Source of the DNA: Siphonodentalium dalli
Lineage: Eukaryota; Mollusca; Scaphopoda; Gadilida; Siphonodentaliidae
Assembly (NCBI GenBank): GCA_032622095.1
Contig: CP136068.1
Coordinates: 127,973,989 to 128,037,988 of the forward strand
Direction of reading: 5' to 3'
Length of the DNA: 64,000 nt
In this document: piece after piece, positions 11,651 through 23,660 of the stretch
Numbering within the stretch: position 1 is the stretch's first letter
Layout of the letters: each line of letters begins with the position of its first letter
The notes under the pieces: model-generated
What the model was told of the DNA's origin: nothing
What the model saw: only the letters and a program-made list of their open reading frames with translations
Databases searched by the model: none
Position numbers and translations under genes: made by a program

Positions 11651-12894
11651 ATCAAGGAACCACCTCGAAATATGTAAAGTAGCTTTTAAAATCAGATTTG
11701 GCAGTAATAAGGTATTTATAATATTTGATGAATCGCGCATGACCCTTTATCATCGGGTCAATCTGATGGTCGGGTGGGTGAAACAGAATGGCATCCGTCA
11801 CCCAACCGACAGCCTCGATCCACAAATATTGTTTGCTGTCTTTGAAAGTCATTTGGTCAAATTTTGACAGCTCAAAGATGTACCTCTCTTTGTGAGAGTC
11901 GAAACATTTGAGTGACTTTGACGATCTGTTTCGAAGCTGCAAACGATTTTTCTTTTGGAACAGTGGGATCAACTTGTTTCGGAGGAAATGTCTCAACGGC
12001 AGAAGCTGTTTCCATAGCCTGCGCTACAGGGTCTGGAACAGGAATAATGTCAGTCTCATCAACTTGTGTTGCTACATGTAGTGATATACTGACGAGTTTG
12101 GATAGACTCTGTGTGTGAGCGCTGGTATCAACACACATTTTGGTAGACATATACACGATTTCTAAGTATATGACCTGTGGAATGGATGGTCGAGGACCAA
12201 CTATTTTCTTAGCATCTATATTTGTTAGATGCTTCTCACCTTTACATCGTTGAATCTTGAATACATAGTCCCAAGTGGGACAAGAACGTAGCATGTGCAC
12301 ATTGGCAGTTTGAACATTTCTTAAGATTCGTACAAGTCTTATGATCATGACCAGACATAGAACATCGTGCACATATGGTGTATTTACATTTACAATGTTC
12401 CTAGCCGTGGCCATACCCCTGACATTTAAAACATCGCACTGGGTTTGGAACGTATGCGCTTAAATCCATATTCATATAACCAAGCTTCAATGTCGGAGGA
12501 TGTTCGCACCAATTAAATGTCAGAAGATAACTTTTCAAAGGAACTTTTTGTCCGCCAACAGTTTTTGTAACTCCATGTGGTGCTAACTCAGCCAATATGT
12601 CCGACTCTGACGAATCAGCTATATCGCAAGTACTCAAAACAGCTCTGCTACAGTTCAATGTCTTGTGAGAAGTAATCAACACTGCTGTTTGCGCAAAACA
12701 TGTTAATTGCACAAGAGCGTCAGCTTTAATTTTCTTGAACATTCGACCAGAAGAGAGCCACTTAGTGGCCCAGTTCTGATCGGTTTGACATATTTTAATT
12801 GTCCGGCTATGCTTTGCAGCTTTTTATCAATCACAAACAAAGTACCAAGTACTGGGGATAGACCTCGGCATCAGTGGAACATGGCGGTGGTCAT
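11650..12894 (-). pseudogene. LINE ORF1 (jockey-like, CCHC zinc-knuckle nucleocapsid protein), broken
   Basis: LINE ORF1 proteins bind the element's RNA. Read leftwards from the ATG at about 12892-12894, the frame resembles molluscan jockey-type ORF1. A region around LLVECSRK is followed, one frame over, by a block ending YVPNPVRCFKCQGYGHG. The first zinc knuckle (C-x2-C-x4-H-x4-C, about 12433 to 12392) has a TAG stop inside it at 12401-12403. In the same frame a second perfect knuckle follows (about 12373 to 12332). Beyond that the frame breaks repeatedly, and the last open piece ends at about 11652. There are at least two stops and one or more frameshifts, so it is a fossil. No ORF2 (endonuclease/reverse transcriptase) follows to the left. 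Family assignment rests on motif recognition. Confidence 0.8.
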
Positions 12895-13487
12895 TCTTAC
12901 TTTGTTTTGGTTATGAGTTGCCGTATGAAAAGCAAATAATCGACAACTAGCTCAGCAGCCGCCTCGGACTACCCTTCGAATTATGGTCGGGCCAAAGACT
13001 GGTACATAGCTGAAGCGGTGACCCGTTTAGCCACTGCATATAGCAGCCTCCCGGTTCCTCGCCACAGTGAGACAGGTGTGAACTTAACAAAATTGAAACA
13101 TATAACAGTGATGAAGACGAAATGCAAACAGACATGACACGAAAGAAACATATTTGGAATACAGACGATACAACTAGACACCAGAACATAATAGAACAGA
13201 TGGCAGAGTTGTAATCTGAAACAATGTGGAGAGGCGTGACTAGCCGATTCATTGAGCCGGGTCAACTCAACCACCCGTCTTGAAGAGATGTAGGACAAAA
13301 TAGGACCATGAGCTAAGCCGCATCCGCAGGTCGATGCCTCACGTGATACGGCCGTCCTCCAGGACTCCTACACCACACCTCACGGGATGCACCCACAGCA
13401 AACAGGGTGCCACATTAGGGGATTATTACCCCCTCGCAGTGGGGCGTTAGGCCTATTCTACCCGGGCCCACTGGGGGCTATACATGT
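12895..13487 (-). mobile_element. LINE 5' untranslated region
   Basis: This is the GC-richer segment directly upstream of the broken ORF1. Read on the minus strand it starts near tatagcccccagtgggcccg, followed by gggtagaataggcc and gcgagggggtaat. That resembles 5' ends of LINE copies in molluscan genomes (from memory, not searched). The open frames at 12947-13298 are probably part of this leader. Together with 11650-12894 it forms the 5' half of one element. Confidence 0.55.
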
Positions 13488-13664
13488 ATAATATACTTAA
13501 CAAATTAATGCAAAAAAAGGTGATCGCTCATATTGCACATATGTATGCACGTTTGGATATATTAGATCAAGAGACCACAGAATCGCGACTTGGTCGGAAC
13601 TTTGTAGATCACATTAATGTTCAGGATTAGATCAGCGGATATATCTTCCGGATGAGAAGACATC

Positions 13665-14712
13665 TGGGTATAAATGCAGATGGCCTGCACGTGACATTCG
13701 GTCGATATTCGAATAGTCTTCGTTGAATAATCTGTGTGACGAAGAAGGCCTGCTTTTATGTTTGGAGACGAACATCTGCTGTCTTTCGAGGCATACATAA
13801 CATGTTACATGTATATCACATGAAACCCCTATTTTATTATTAAAATATCCACTATATATTTCATTATCCCTCAATATTATGAATAGGCGCGTGCTTCCCG
13901 GGGGCATGCACATTAGTTACATATCACTTGGCATCGCGCCATTCAAATAACCGCGTGTCTGTTAATTGATTCAGGCGGTTTTAATACTATTTAGAAAAGT
14001 CGCGCATGACACCAACACCAGACAATTCAAAATGATTGCATTGTTCATAAAAGTCAAAACGAAAATAGACACAAAATCAAAAAGGCAAATTTAGGGACTA
14101 AATTTTCCGTCGCCAGACCTTGGGCGCGCAATAATGTCGTATACGGTTGAGAAGCGTCTCAGCCAACGCTGTAACAGCTTCTTTTAAGGATTTTGATTTT
14201 TTTAAAGGGCATAAAGCTCTAGTGTTTTTCGTGTGATATACAAGATCTTCAACTCGTTATGTTGGGATATACGATTTTATGAAACTTGTATGATATATTT
14301 GATTCACAATTCGTCTACGACTCGTTATATGTTCGGGATGCAAGAAAAAACAATCAAAATAATTTCGATCTTCCATACATTTTCGTTGTGCGGCGATCGC
14401 TTTTGCATAGTTTCGCACAATACAACGTGTCCAAAAAATTATAAAGTTTGGGTTAAATGCTACTATTTGCCTGTGCTCAATTAATACAATAGTTAGGTCC
14501 AAAACCATGTCACACTTCCCCGCGTACTTGTAGTTTAAACTGACAACTGAGGCATAACAGTTACACATTTGAAACTTGTCTTATATAGAATCAAGATGGC
14601 AAGATAGATCCTCTCTCGATATCAAAACAAACGAAATACCGTGACGTACATCATGGGGAATGTATTTTTCCCGTACTTGACGTTAGCCGTTTGAACGGGA
14701 ATAGTAGTTCTG
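13665..14712 (+). repeat. Dispersed repeat, copy 2 (partner at 7.75-8.27 kb)
   Basis: It repeats the landmarks of the 7.75-kb copy in the same orientation but with about 500 bp of extra sequence in the middle (about 13830-14550), presumably an insertion or the more complete form. Overlapping frames on both strands at 14233-14568 are not conserved with the other copy. Confidence 0.6.
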
Positions 14713-17700
14713 AACCTGATTATTGTCAGTTATGATGGCGGAGGAAATATTACAAGCATGTAGACCGTTAATTTGACTGTAAGATCACACACAACTGTCC
14801 ACTGAAACCACCAACGACATAATCTGCAATTGGAAAAACATCGCGAGGCCAATTAATCAATCCATCAATCATGTTGACGTTATTAATACGGTTTCAGATC
14901 CTTGGATCCCAATATGTGGCATCCCAATTTTGTTTTGGTCTCGTGTCCACGATTATAAAGTCGCCGCCCCACACTAACCAACAACAGTGTGCGAATGACG
15001 GCTTAGGAAACCAGGATAATGTCTAGCAAACACTCGGAAGCACACAAGAACCCATAAACATTGTCTATAACAAATCTGATTTATATAAACATCTGACCAG
15101 GGCGTCTTGAATACACGATCGATGTTTCCTGTAGACATGATCCGCGTATCTTTGTGTGACGCTCTCTCATATGTTAGCGAGATTAAATTGCACGAATGAA
15201 CGCAACAACAAATGATAGACAACTCTATTGTGTTACAGAATTACTCGACCGCTGTCGGAAATGACAGCCGGAATGACTGGTTGAGGGGGCGACGCGCGTT
15301 TTGCATAAATTCAGGCAAATTTGCATTAGATTTTCAACAAAGAATTTATTTGGATCTATCTGATGAAAAATCTTAAATGTCACATATCCTCATCTTCATT
15401 GTGTATACAATTTGCTCAATTATTAAGAGCATGCAGATACAAACAATGGATTTTAATACATTTGAAGGGTTGAAACTATCATTTCGTTGTTTCCCCTTTA
15501 GGTTCCAAAAACTTAAAAAATTATTGATAATTTCAAACAACAAACCGCTCACCAAATAGCTTATTATGTTGGCTATATATGAGAGGAGACTTCGTTCTTG
15601 TCATAATATTGAGTTGATTGCATGATATAAAATCATACCCCCACGTATTACAATGAAGAATAAAGTAGCCAAATGTAACTCAGCTCAATGAAAACAAATG
15701 TTGATATGCAGTGTGGTCCACTCAAGCAGGGAGCAATGAACTAGAAACAGGTCACACTATTTACAGATACCCGTCACAGTGGTCAGTTGGGGATTTGGCT
15801 ATGACCTAAAACCGATCTTAGCCCAAAGTGTTATGGATCAGCAGGCATGGCATGAACATTCTTAAATATAGAAAATTATTATGGGTAGTTGTCTTTTTAC
15901 ATGAAAATAATTATGAAATTTCTTGAATTAAGAACAAATAAGTCTCTTTTCATGATATTCAGATATGATATCATTGATATATTAACTGCAAGGTTAAGTA
16001 CTATTTAACAGAAGTTTTTGGTACCGGAAAACAACAAAACGTTACATACTTTCATGCCGTAAAAGTATAGTACATGGAGATATAATTTCCAACTAGTTGA
16101 CAGTTCTTAGATATTGTCAGGTCAGTCACAACTAGATATTCAGCTTAATAAGCTGAACTTAGCTTATTAAGCGGAATTCAGCTTAACATTTACTATGGGG
16201 AATGGATCAACGCTGTGTTCCGCTCATCTCCGCGTTCTAAATTGAGTTAAGTTGGCAGTCTCAACTACGTTGTTGCAGGGACTGCAAATCATTGTCTACT
16301 ATTTTAATTTCAATTATTTGAGCAATTAATTTTACGATTGTCGCAGATTTTATCACTTTCTGTGTGTTTTTCTGATAAATAAAAGACACCAAAATCCTCA
16401 AACATTTCTCTTAACATGTATTTAATCATTACCGCATGTGTCTATGCTGTCGTTCGCGAGTTTCACTGTCCATATCCAAGCAACAGGCAACAGTGAAGGT
16501 GAATGAGTGCTGCAGATCGGGAAACACGTTCCGCACGATTTTGTCTATCCGATAAAGGGGTCATTCTCAAGCGGTGTTATAAAAACGACTGCATATAATT
16601 CAAGTCGTACATTTTATATCTAAATGTCGACAACAAAGGACTGGCCTTAAACAAGGGAAAGATTTGCTTCGAAGAATGAACGTGAGTGTTAATAATTAAA
16701 TAAAAATTGTGTGTATTTGCAATACAAGTATTGTTCTCACTCACCTTCAATTCTCATCAACGATAGGTAGTGGTAATTAACTCTTAAAAGCCCATATATT
16801 CCCACGTCGAGTCTGATCACCCAGTTTCCATGTATAGAGGTCGTAATGCGTTGTTCCTTAAATTGTCAACAAGAACGATACGTATAAGCAATACATAGTT
16901 ACATAGTTAATTTGACCAAGGTTTCAAACATTGAGAATTGAATAGAGTTATTCTTCTTTACGCTCATTTACTGTCGATTGCATAGATTGTTCAGACATTC
17001 GCGAGGGATGGAGAGATGTAATTACACAGTTGGCATTTAAGTATGGATGAAGGGAAGTTGATCATTTCAGCCATTATTTTGGCGTCATGTCAGCTGCATG
17101 TCAAATATAACTATAACCCGGATTGTGTTATGGAATCGTGACCACGAAGGTGACCTCCATTCTTGACTCCTTATGAAATGTATGCAATGGTATATTTTGG
17201 AAAAACGAAGGGTGTTGTTTATAGGGTGGCCCCGAGGCATCCTTTCCATACCCCACCCCCAATATCCGAAATGGACGGGCGCTATATATTGGAACGGGGT
17301 GGTGTATGGAAATGGTTCTTGTGACGGGGGCGGGTGGCGGCACCCTGCATACTCAGTTTGATATAAATATAAAATTGTATTGTGAACGGATAATTACCTA
17401 CTGCCGACGTGTATAGTTGTATCCTCTCAAAGATCGCCACCAAAGTTGTCGTTATCCGACTGGTAATCCTCAGACGATATTTCAGTCCACAATTTGATTG
17501 GCACCTGCATGTGTATTGAAACAAATTGATTGTTATAGTAATATTGAAAGCAAGTCTAGAAACCTATATTATACATTTAAATTTAGCAGGTGAAAATTTA
17601 TTTCCATTTTACTGAACGAAACTGAACATACAACATTATGCCGTTCAGGGTCGTGGCTATACTTCCGTTTGTGCATGATGTCGGCCCTTGAATTATGAAA

Positions 17701-17850
17701 TTAAACAGCAATGAAATAGCAAAACTATTGAATACCAACTACTAATCGGAAGATTAAACAATCACAACAAATTTTTTAGTCTCATATATTCCCAACTTTT
17801 GTTGATTAAGGCATCCAATTTCAATCTGCTGTATAACGTTTGGGAGGGAG
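14713..17850. other. Gene-free 3.1-kb stretch
   Basis: No gene is supported. Visible structure is limited to a loose match of 15700-15820 with 8960-9060 and a cluster of self-complementary cttaataagct / agcttattaag motifs at about 16140-16190. The frames at 15373-15559 overlap on opposite strands and look like chance. Confidence 0.5.
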
Positions 17851-17857
17851 TCAACAC

Positions 17858-17872
17858 CCCCCCCCCCCACCC
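17858..17872 (+). repeat. Poly(C) tract
   Basis: A run of ten or more C read directly. Similar C runs on the same strand occur near 28400, 36402 and 50981. Confidence 0.9.
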
Positions 17873-18284
17873 ACTCCAAGTTGGCACGTCTCTTATACCG
17901 ACATTATGTTTTTCGTTTGTTTAAGGCATTACTTTTCTCTATCAACAGAGTGAAACGTTCGTTAAAAAAACAGGAGGCCGACCAATTATGCAATCCAGAG
18001 CAGAACATCCATAGCCCAGTCAATTAACCAAAAAATCGTGACTGGTCGGATTAAAGCATGAAATTTGGTACATATGTTCTTTGAACAAACGGTAATATTT
18101 TTGGCGGGGGGTGCCAGGATTACCAGATACTGGTGAGAAATAAATTTGGTTTCCATGGCAACGGCATCTGGAAATGGGAAATACCTCTTTCTGTGAAACT
18201 AATTGGTACTATGTTTGATATTAGTATCTAAGTTGAGAACACAAGTGATTGGCCACTTCATAATATAAATGGGGAGATACATAT

Positions 18285-18830
18285 GTGTCAAGGTCATTCA
18301 CTAAGGTCAAGGTCATTTAATAATAAGTTCATTTACAACAAGTAATTCTACATTCACTTGCCCATAAATGCATTTATTTCGCAAATAACCCCAAACCATG
18401 TAATTTATGTAGAATCGGGAGTTTCTTGCCTTCAATTTGTTGCATGAACTGCCTTATAGATGTATTTCGTCTTCCAGTTTGATCTATTTGAATTGTCATA
18501 ATTTGTAATTCAAAAATGGGTTTCGTAAAATGTTTTGTGAATTTTCAGCAACATATGTTTTCATAAAGCCCATATACTGGAGACATTGGAAACCAACGTT
18601 AAAACTTAGTTTCCTAAAATTGGTGTTACCATAGCAACAGTGTGTGATATCTGAGAATTCTGGAAAATTATCATATATAAAGTATATTGGTGATAGGACT
18701 GGACTTATTGGTGGATATATTTATATAATAATTTTTATATAAATCTATTCTCCATAACGGACCGCCAGTACTCATCTCAAGGGTCAAGGTCATTGTGAAA
18801 GGTCAAGGTCACTGTAAAATAAATGCTGTC
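18285..18830 (+). repeat. Repeat segment with tcaaggtca direct repeats at both ends
   Basis: The motif tcaaggtca occurs twice near 18287-18320 and twice near 18786-18815, for example taaggtcaaggtcatt and aaaggtcaaggtcact. This 9-mer equals the consensus half-site for monomeric nuclear receptors (ERR/SF-1 type). It lies in gene-free repeat-like DNA, so a regulatory role is only a possibility. Confidence 0.5.
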
Positions 18831-18844
18831 TTTGTAACTTTAGG

Positions 18845-19290
18845 TCAAATTGTTTGTCTTTATGATTAACCTACCCCAATTTGTTGCATTAGTCCATGAG
18901 CTGGTAGGACCCCTGGTGCACCCACTTCGTCTTTGGCATGTTTATGTACCCCAATGTGTTATCTTTATGATGTGGTGGGGAAATGGTATCCCATATACGA
19001 GTGATGCCATTGTGATTGAATTTAACAAGCGATGTGTAATTTTGTGGGTATTGAAATACTCTATCCACCGGTAGCAAGAACAGATATGACGTTGTCATTG
19101 ACGACGTCACCAGAATGTCAAAAGTTCACGCGATGGCAATGAAAACGCAAATATAATAGTCAGGAAGCTGATAGGGTACTTCTACACCGCACACCATAGG
19201 TCTTAACTTCACCTCACTCATTTTATTCCTTATTATGTCCCTGAACTTTTAAGCAATGTTAACACGGAAATAAAGTGTCCGCGTATATAC
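18845..19290. other. Gene-free stretch, nothing recognised
   Basis: Short frames on opposite strands (18850-19074 plus, 18889-19110 minus) overlap and show no domain. Confidence 0.45.
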
Positions 19291-19294
19291 GAAA

Positions 19295-20093
19295 CAAGAT
19301 GGCGTCCAACATGGTCGCCGTGTTTTAAGACGATGCACTATAAGTTAGGTTGATGCAAATTATAGAGAGAAAATCTTGACAAATGTATACAAATGTATTA
19401 TATTATTGTGAAGCTAGGACACAATGCTAGCATTTTAGGGTTAAAATCTGAACTCCCCATTCCAAGATGGCCACCAATATGGCCGCCGGAAGTGAAAAAA
19501 TTTACTATTGTTCACTAATATTTTCTCGATTAGTTTCTGCTGTTTGGAACTGGTTGAGAATTACAGCTTTATTTATATTTTTCATGTTAACAGATCACTG
19601 GATTTTAAATTTGAATCCATCGCCGCACGCTGCAATCCGCATTTATTATATTTTTTATGTTAACTGATCATTGGGGCAATGAAATATGCCATTATGTGAG
19701 TAGCAGGCCCTTCCGATCTCGAAACATTTTTATTTTACAGAACGTGCTATAAAAGTTCGCAAAAAATCACCATTGGGATTCTAGTCATATTACAAAAAGA
19801 AATGAGCAGAACTGTGCATAAGTGAGGCATACCTTTACCTATGAATATTCCAATTCAATGGAACCAAAATTGTCACTTTGACTAAATATGACCTATGACG
19901 TATTATGGAAAATGGTAGCTATATTGCCCCAGCACATATTGCAATCACTTGCAAGTTGTGGTTCATGAATAAAATCGACTATAATCCTTCTATACATTGA
20001 ATACTAACTTTGCTGATGCACCTTGGTTAATAGTTGCTACTATAACCACTGACATTACCAGACATATTGATGTTGGATTTCCCTCTCACAAAC
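19295..20093 (-). repeat. Dispersed repeat, uninterrupted inverted copy (empty site)
   Basis: The reverse complement of this segment matches 23316-23427 and then 35411-about 35700, the two sides of the YR-element insertion. Landmarks are tctggtaatgtcagtgg, ttagtattcaatgtata, ctggggcaatat, gatcggaagggcctgc and ccaatgatcagttaacata. It therefore gives the pre-insertion sequence of that site. The segment also holds caagatggccaccaatatgg (about 19463) and similar caagatggc motifs that look like YY1 sites. Confidence 0.85.
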
Positions 20094-20429
20094 GTAATAT
20101 CGGCACAAATTAACTTTTCAGGTTTGGACAATTTTTTTCAAGTAAAATGGATCTATCTTTGGTATTAAAGGTGTTATCGTTTTGAACTGTCTTAAATGTG
20201 TCACAAGGGGGTGTTTTTTAGACAAAATTACTCAAGATGGCTTGCAAAATGGCAATCGAATTTGGTAAAATCCATATAATTATATCCCGTACATTATTAT
20301 ATGCTGCTCTGAAAATGTAGCAAATTGTAACTCACTTGGTTATTAAATGTTACTTAATCAACTCACAACTAAACATCTCTATTAATTAGCATATAATTGA
20401 GTTATTGTGGAAAGCGATAGCCACCATAA

Positions 20430-21510
20430 GCCCACCTTTGCGGCACACCCATGGTCATAGAGTCACACTGTATATAGACCAGACAAATATACCAGACCAT
20501 AAAACAAATCACTTTATACACAAACACCTCACCCATGACCATGCAGCCACCATTGGGTGTATCCGTACGCCCCACCCATGACCATACAGCCGGGAGTCAT
20601 CATACATGCACACCGGGTATACTCATACACCTGACCCATGACCATATTGTCACTCCCTTTATATATATTCACCACGTGCATGATCATACACTAATGGACT
20701 ATAATACAGTCCCTCCTTGTATACATATATCCACATCACTATTGGCCTCCGTGTATAAATATTCGAAACAGCCATGGTCATAACCACTCAAGATATACAT
20801 ATACACCCACCCATGACCATTGAATCGTTCCAGGTATTCATATACACCTCACCAATAGCCATACAGCTAAATGCTTTATACACATACACCTCACCAATGA
20901 CCATACAGCCACACTTGGGTATACATTTACACCCAACAAATGACTATACATACATGAGTCACCATGCAGGTACACCGGGCATACCCCTACACATGGCCAT
21001 GACCATATGGTCACTTCCTGTAGACATATGCTCCACATTCAGGGTCATAAAGTCACTCCTTGTACACATATTCACCTTACTATTGACCATATGGTCACTC
21101 CCTGTATACCTATTCACCACACCCATTGCCATATAGCCACTCGAGATATACATATACACCCACCCATGACATGGATATAGATACACCTCACCAATGGTCA
21201 TATGGCACCTGCTTTATAGACAAACAACTCACATAAGGCCATACAATTGGGTACACACCATCCGGTAACGAGTCAACATGTAGGCACACCAGGTACACTC
21301 CTACGTCTGATCCATGACCACATATTCACTCCCTCTATACATATTCACCACATTCATGATCATACAGTCACGCAATGTATACATATTCATCTCAACATTA
21401 CCCATACAGTCACCCCGTATACATATTATCCACAACGATGGCCATATAACCACCAAAGATATACATATAAATCCTACCCATGCCCATAGGATCACTCTAG
21501 GTATACATAG
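20430..21510 (+). repeat. Degenerate 42-60 bp minisatellite
   Basis: Units are built from (a)cccatgaccatacagccac followed by gtatacatatacacc, with variable spacing. Frames on both strands (20535-21544) are His/Thr-rich or Tyr/Cys-rich by-products of the repeat. The array resumes briefly at about 22873-22906 and 23232-23305, so the two segments between are later insertions. Confidence 0.85.
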
Positions 21511-21773
21511 TGTTTGTGCTGCCAGTAGCCAAATTGGCCAATGACCAATGTTTTTCGAAATTAGCCAATAAAATATTCATTTGGCCAAACTTTCTTTTTA
21601 CCCCAAATATATACGGGAAGCTAATTCAAAAGCGCTGAAAAGATCGACAATCCCGACGAAGTTAGTCGACGAAAGTATGTCGTACTTCGGAAATATCGTA
21701 CCATGCAAACCGGCCTCCCGTCTAATAACAACCTGGCTTCGCATAATGTTTTTTTAATTTGGCCAAAGTTTTT

Positions 21774-21978
21774 TATGTGTACCCATACCATAGGATTGAC
21801 CACTCGTCGTGTGTCCGTCCGTCTGTCCGCAGACACTTTACGCATAATGCGATAACTCAAACATTTTCTATCCGATCAGAACCAAATTTTGTATATGGGT
21901 TTCTCAGGCTAAAATACAGATCGAGTTCAAATATGGGTTTGATTTTAAAAAAATAGTTATGGCCCTTTTTCGACTTAG
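21774..21978 (+). repeat. gtccgtccg dispersed repeat, copy 1
   Basis: Order of blocks: tgtgtacccataccatag, ttgaccact, tccgtccgtctgtccg, agacactttacgcataatgc, gataactcaaacatttt, then atatgggtttga and ttatggccctttt. The same order occurs at 22340-22735, 31225-31640 and, partially, at 63800-63990. Function unknown. Confidence 0.8.
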
Positions 21979-22339
21979 AATTCACGCACTCTACCTTAAC
22001 TCAAACATTTTTTATCTGATTGGAAAAAAAATTGGTATATGAGTTTCTCAGCCCAACATACATATCGACTTTTAATATGGGTTTGATCTGATTTTTTTAA
22101 ATGGAGTTAAAAGTTTTAATTGAAATATTGTTCATTTGTATGGATGTTCTCACTATATTTTTTCAATTAATCATTCTTCTATTATATCTCCGGGTTTCTC
22201 CTCATTCACTTGCATGGATTTCTTAAAAAATAACACTTCTCAACATTCCTGATACTTTCATTTGGTATGTCTCATTTTATATTGGTTTATTTGGACACAC
22301 TCTTTGCCCCTATTGATTGATTAATTTATTTTTATTTTT

Positions 22340-22735
22340 ATGTGTACCCATACCATAGTATGGTACACATATTTTCGATGTCCGGATTGACCACTTGTCG
22401 TCCGTCCGGTAGACACATTACGCATGGTGCGATAACTCAAACATTTTTGTATACGATCGCAACCAAATTTTGTATATCTGTTTCTCAGCCCAATACAGAT
22501 CAAGTTAAAATATGGGTTTGATCTAAAAAAAAATTATGGAGTTATGGCCCTTATTCGACTTATAATTCAATCATGCAGCAATAACTAAAAAAAAGATATC
22601 TGAAATCAAATTTGGTATGTGAGTTTCTCAGCCCAAAATACAGATATAATTCGAATATGGTTTTGATCCGATTTGTTTAACAGAGTTATGGGCGTATTTA
22701 AAAAAAAACTTGTTCTAATCTTTGAAGATTGACAT
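22340..22735 (+). repeat. gtccgtccg dispersed repeat, copy 2
   Basis: Same block order as 21774-21978, including tgtgtacccataccatag, gacacattacgcatggtgc and gataactcaaac. The second half repeats the tgagtttctcagcccaa / atatggttttgatccga module, so the family has internal tandem structure. Confidence 0.8.
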
Positions 22736-22906
22736 TGAATGTTATGGATTTTAGATTCCTAGATGAAAATATCTAATCACTATCGTCAAGGTATGGGGTA
22801 AACATCTGCCGATCGTAATCGGCCTCTCGTTTTAATTTGGCCACAATATTTTTCGGTCCAACGCGAACACTGTATAAAAAAACACCTTACCAATGACCAT
22901 ACACAC

Positions 22907-23231
22907 AGTGGATCAACGGACACAAAGTTGTTGAGATAATTGTGAAAATTGGATATTTTGTGGAAGAAATCGTCGCGCGGCGATGATTAAATTTCATATT
23001 TTTCCGCGATAAAGCACTGACAACTGATTCTAACTGATCGCCGCGGGTCGAATATTAGTGACGAAATATTCACTTACCTTAATTTAAACTGTTCAAAATT
23101 GGTGTCTAAATTTTATTGTGTTTATTAGAACAAAAAACGGTGTCAGAAAGTGTGTGCAAACTTTTACAACACAAATTTCTCGCCTCGAACTCTACGACTT
23201 CCGGTTTTCGTTTGTATCCGTTGATCCACTG
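22907..23231. mobile_element. MITE with about 23-bp terminal inverted repeats
   Basis: Left end cacagtggatcaacggacac and right end gtatccgttgatccactgtg are inverted copies with about one mismatch, 325 bp apart. Flanking ataca on both sides could be a 5-bp target duplication. It splits a minisatellite segment. The interior has no transposase. Confidence 0.8.
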
Positions 23232-23315
23232 TGATACACTCTTCTATGTATACAAATACCCTACACACGGCCATTCATACCTTCCAGACTGCATATACAT
23301 CATTCATAATAATAT

Positions 23316-23427
23316 ATTAACTTTGTGAGAGAAAACTGCATTAGCTCTGGTAATGTCAGTGGTTAAAATAGTAACTATTAACCAAGGTGTATCAGCAACG
23401 TTAGTATTCAATGTATAAGGCATATAA
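23316..23427 (+). repeat. Left flank of the YR-element insertion (dispersed repeat)
   Basis: Matches the reverse complement of 19981-20093 up to ggcatataa, where the homology stops and the A1 repeat begins. The other half of this repeat copy resumes at 35411. Confidence 0.8.
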
Positions 23428-23660
23428 TAAATTTTACGAAGGAAAAGATTTTTATAGACGGTCGACCTTAATATTGTATCGACATGCGACCTGCGACCGG
23501 GGTCAGCTGTTTAGAAAGTTCGAGGTCAAGTGAACATCTGAGCGCCAACCACGAGAAGGGCGGGTATCTTGATTGATTGATTGTCCTCGTGGTGACGTTG
23601 TCGATACCCGACTGCCCATTCAAACGAATTTCGCACAGACCACAAGGTCAATAAATTCTA
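23428..23660 (+). repeat. Split direct repeat A1
   Basis: 233 bp, starting taaattttacgaaggaaaag and ending aaggtcaataaattcta. It repeats at 34878-35110 with two substitutions and no gaps. Inside are two interleaved inverted repeats: ccacgag (23549-23555) with ctcgtgg (23586-23592), and cgggtatc (23561-23568) with gatacccg (23603-23610). A transcript could form an H-type pseudoknot or switch between two hairpins. Confidence 0.95.

Larger units (their letters stand above)
21511..22872. mobile_element. hAT-like non-autonomous insertion (composite)
   Basis: The left edge reads agtgtttgtgctgcc...agccaaattggcc. The right edge, reverse-complemented, reads cagtgttcgcgttggaccg...ggccaaatt. These are imperfect inverted ends beginning CAGTG, as in many hAT transposons. 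It interrupts the minisatellite and contains two copies of the gtccgtccg-type repeat. No transposase and no clear 8-bp target duplication were found, so the superfamily call is tentative. Confidence 0.45.

Noticed and set aside
20535-21544. His/Thr/Tyr-rich frames on both strands
   Set aside because: All follow from the 42-60 bp minisatellite period and contain no domain.
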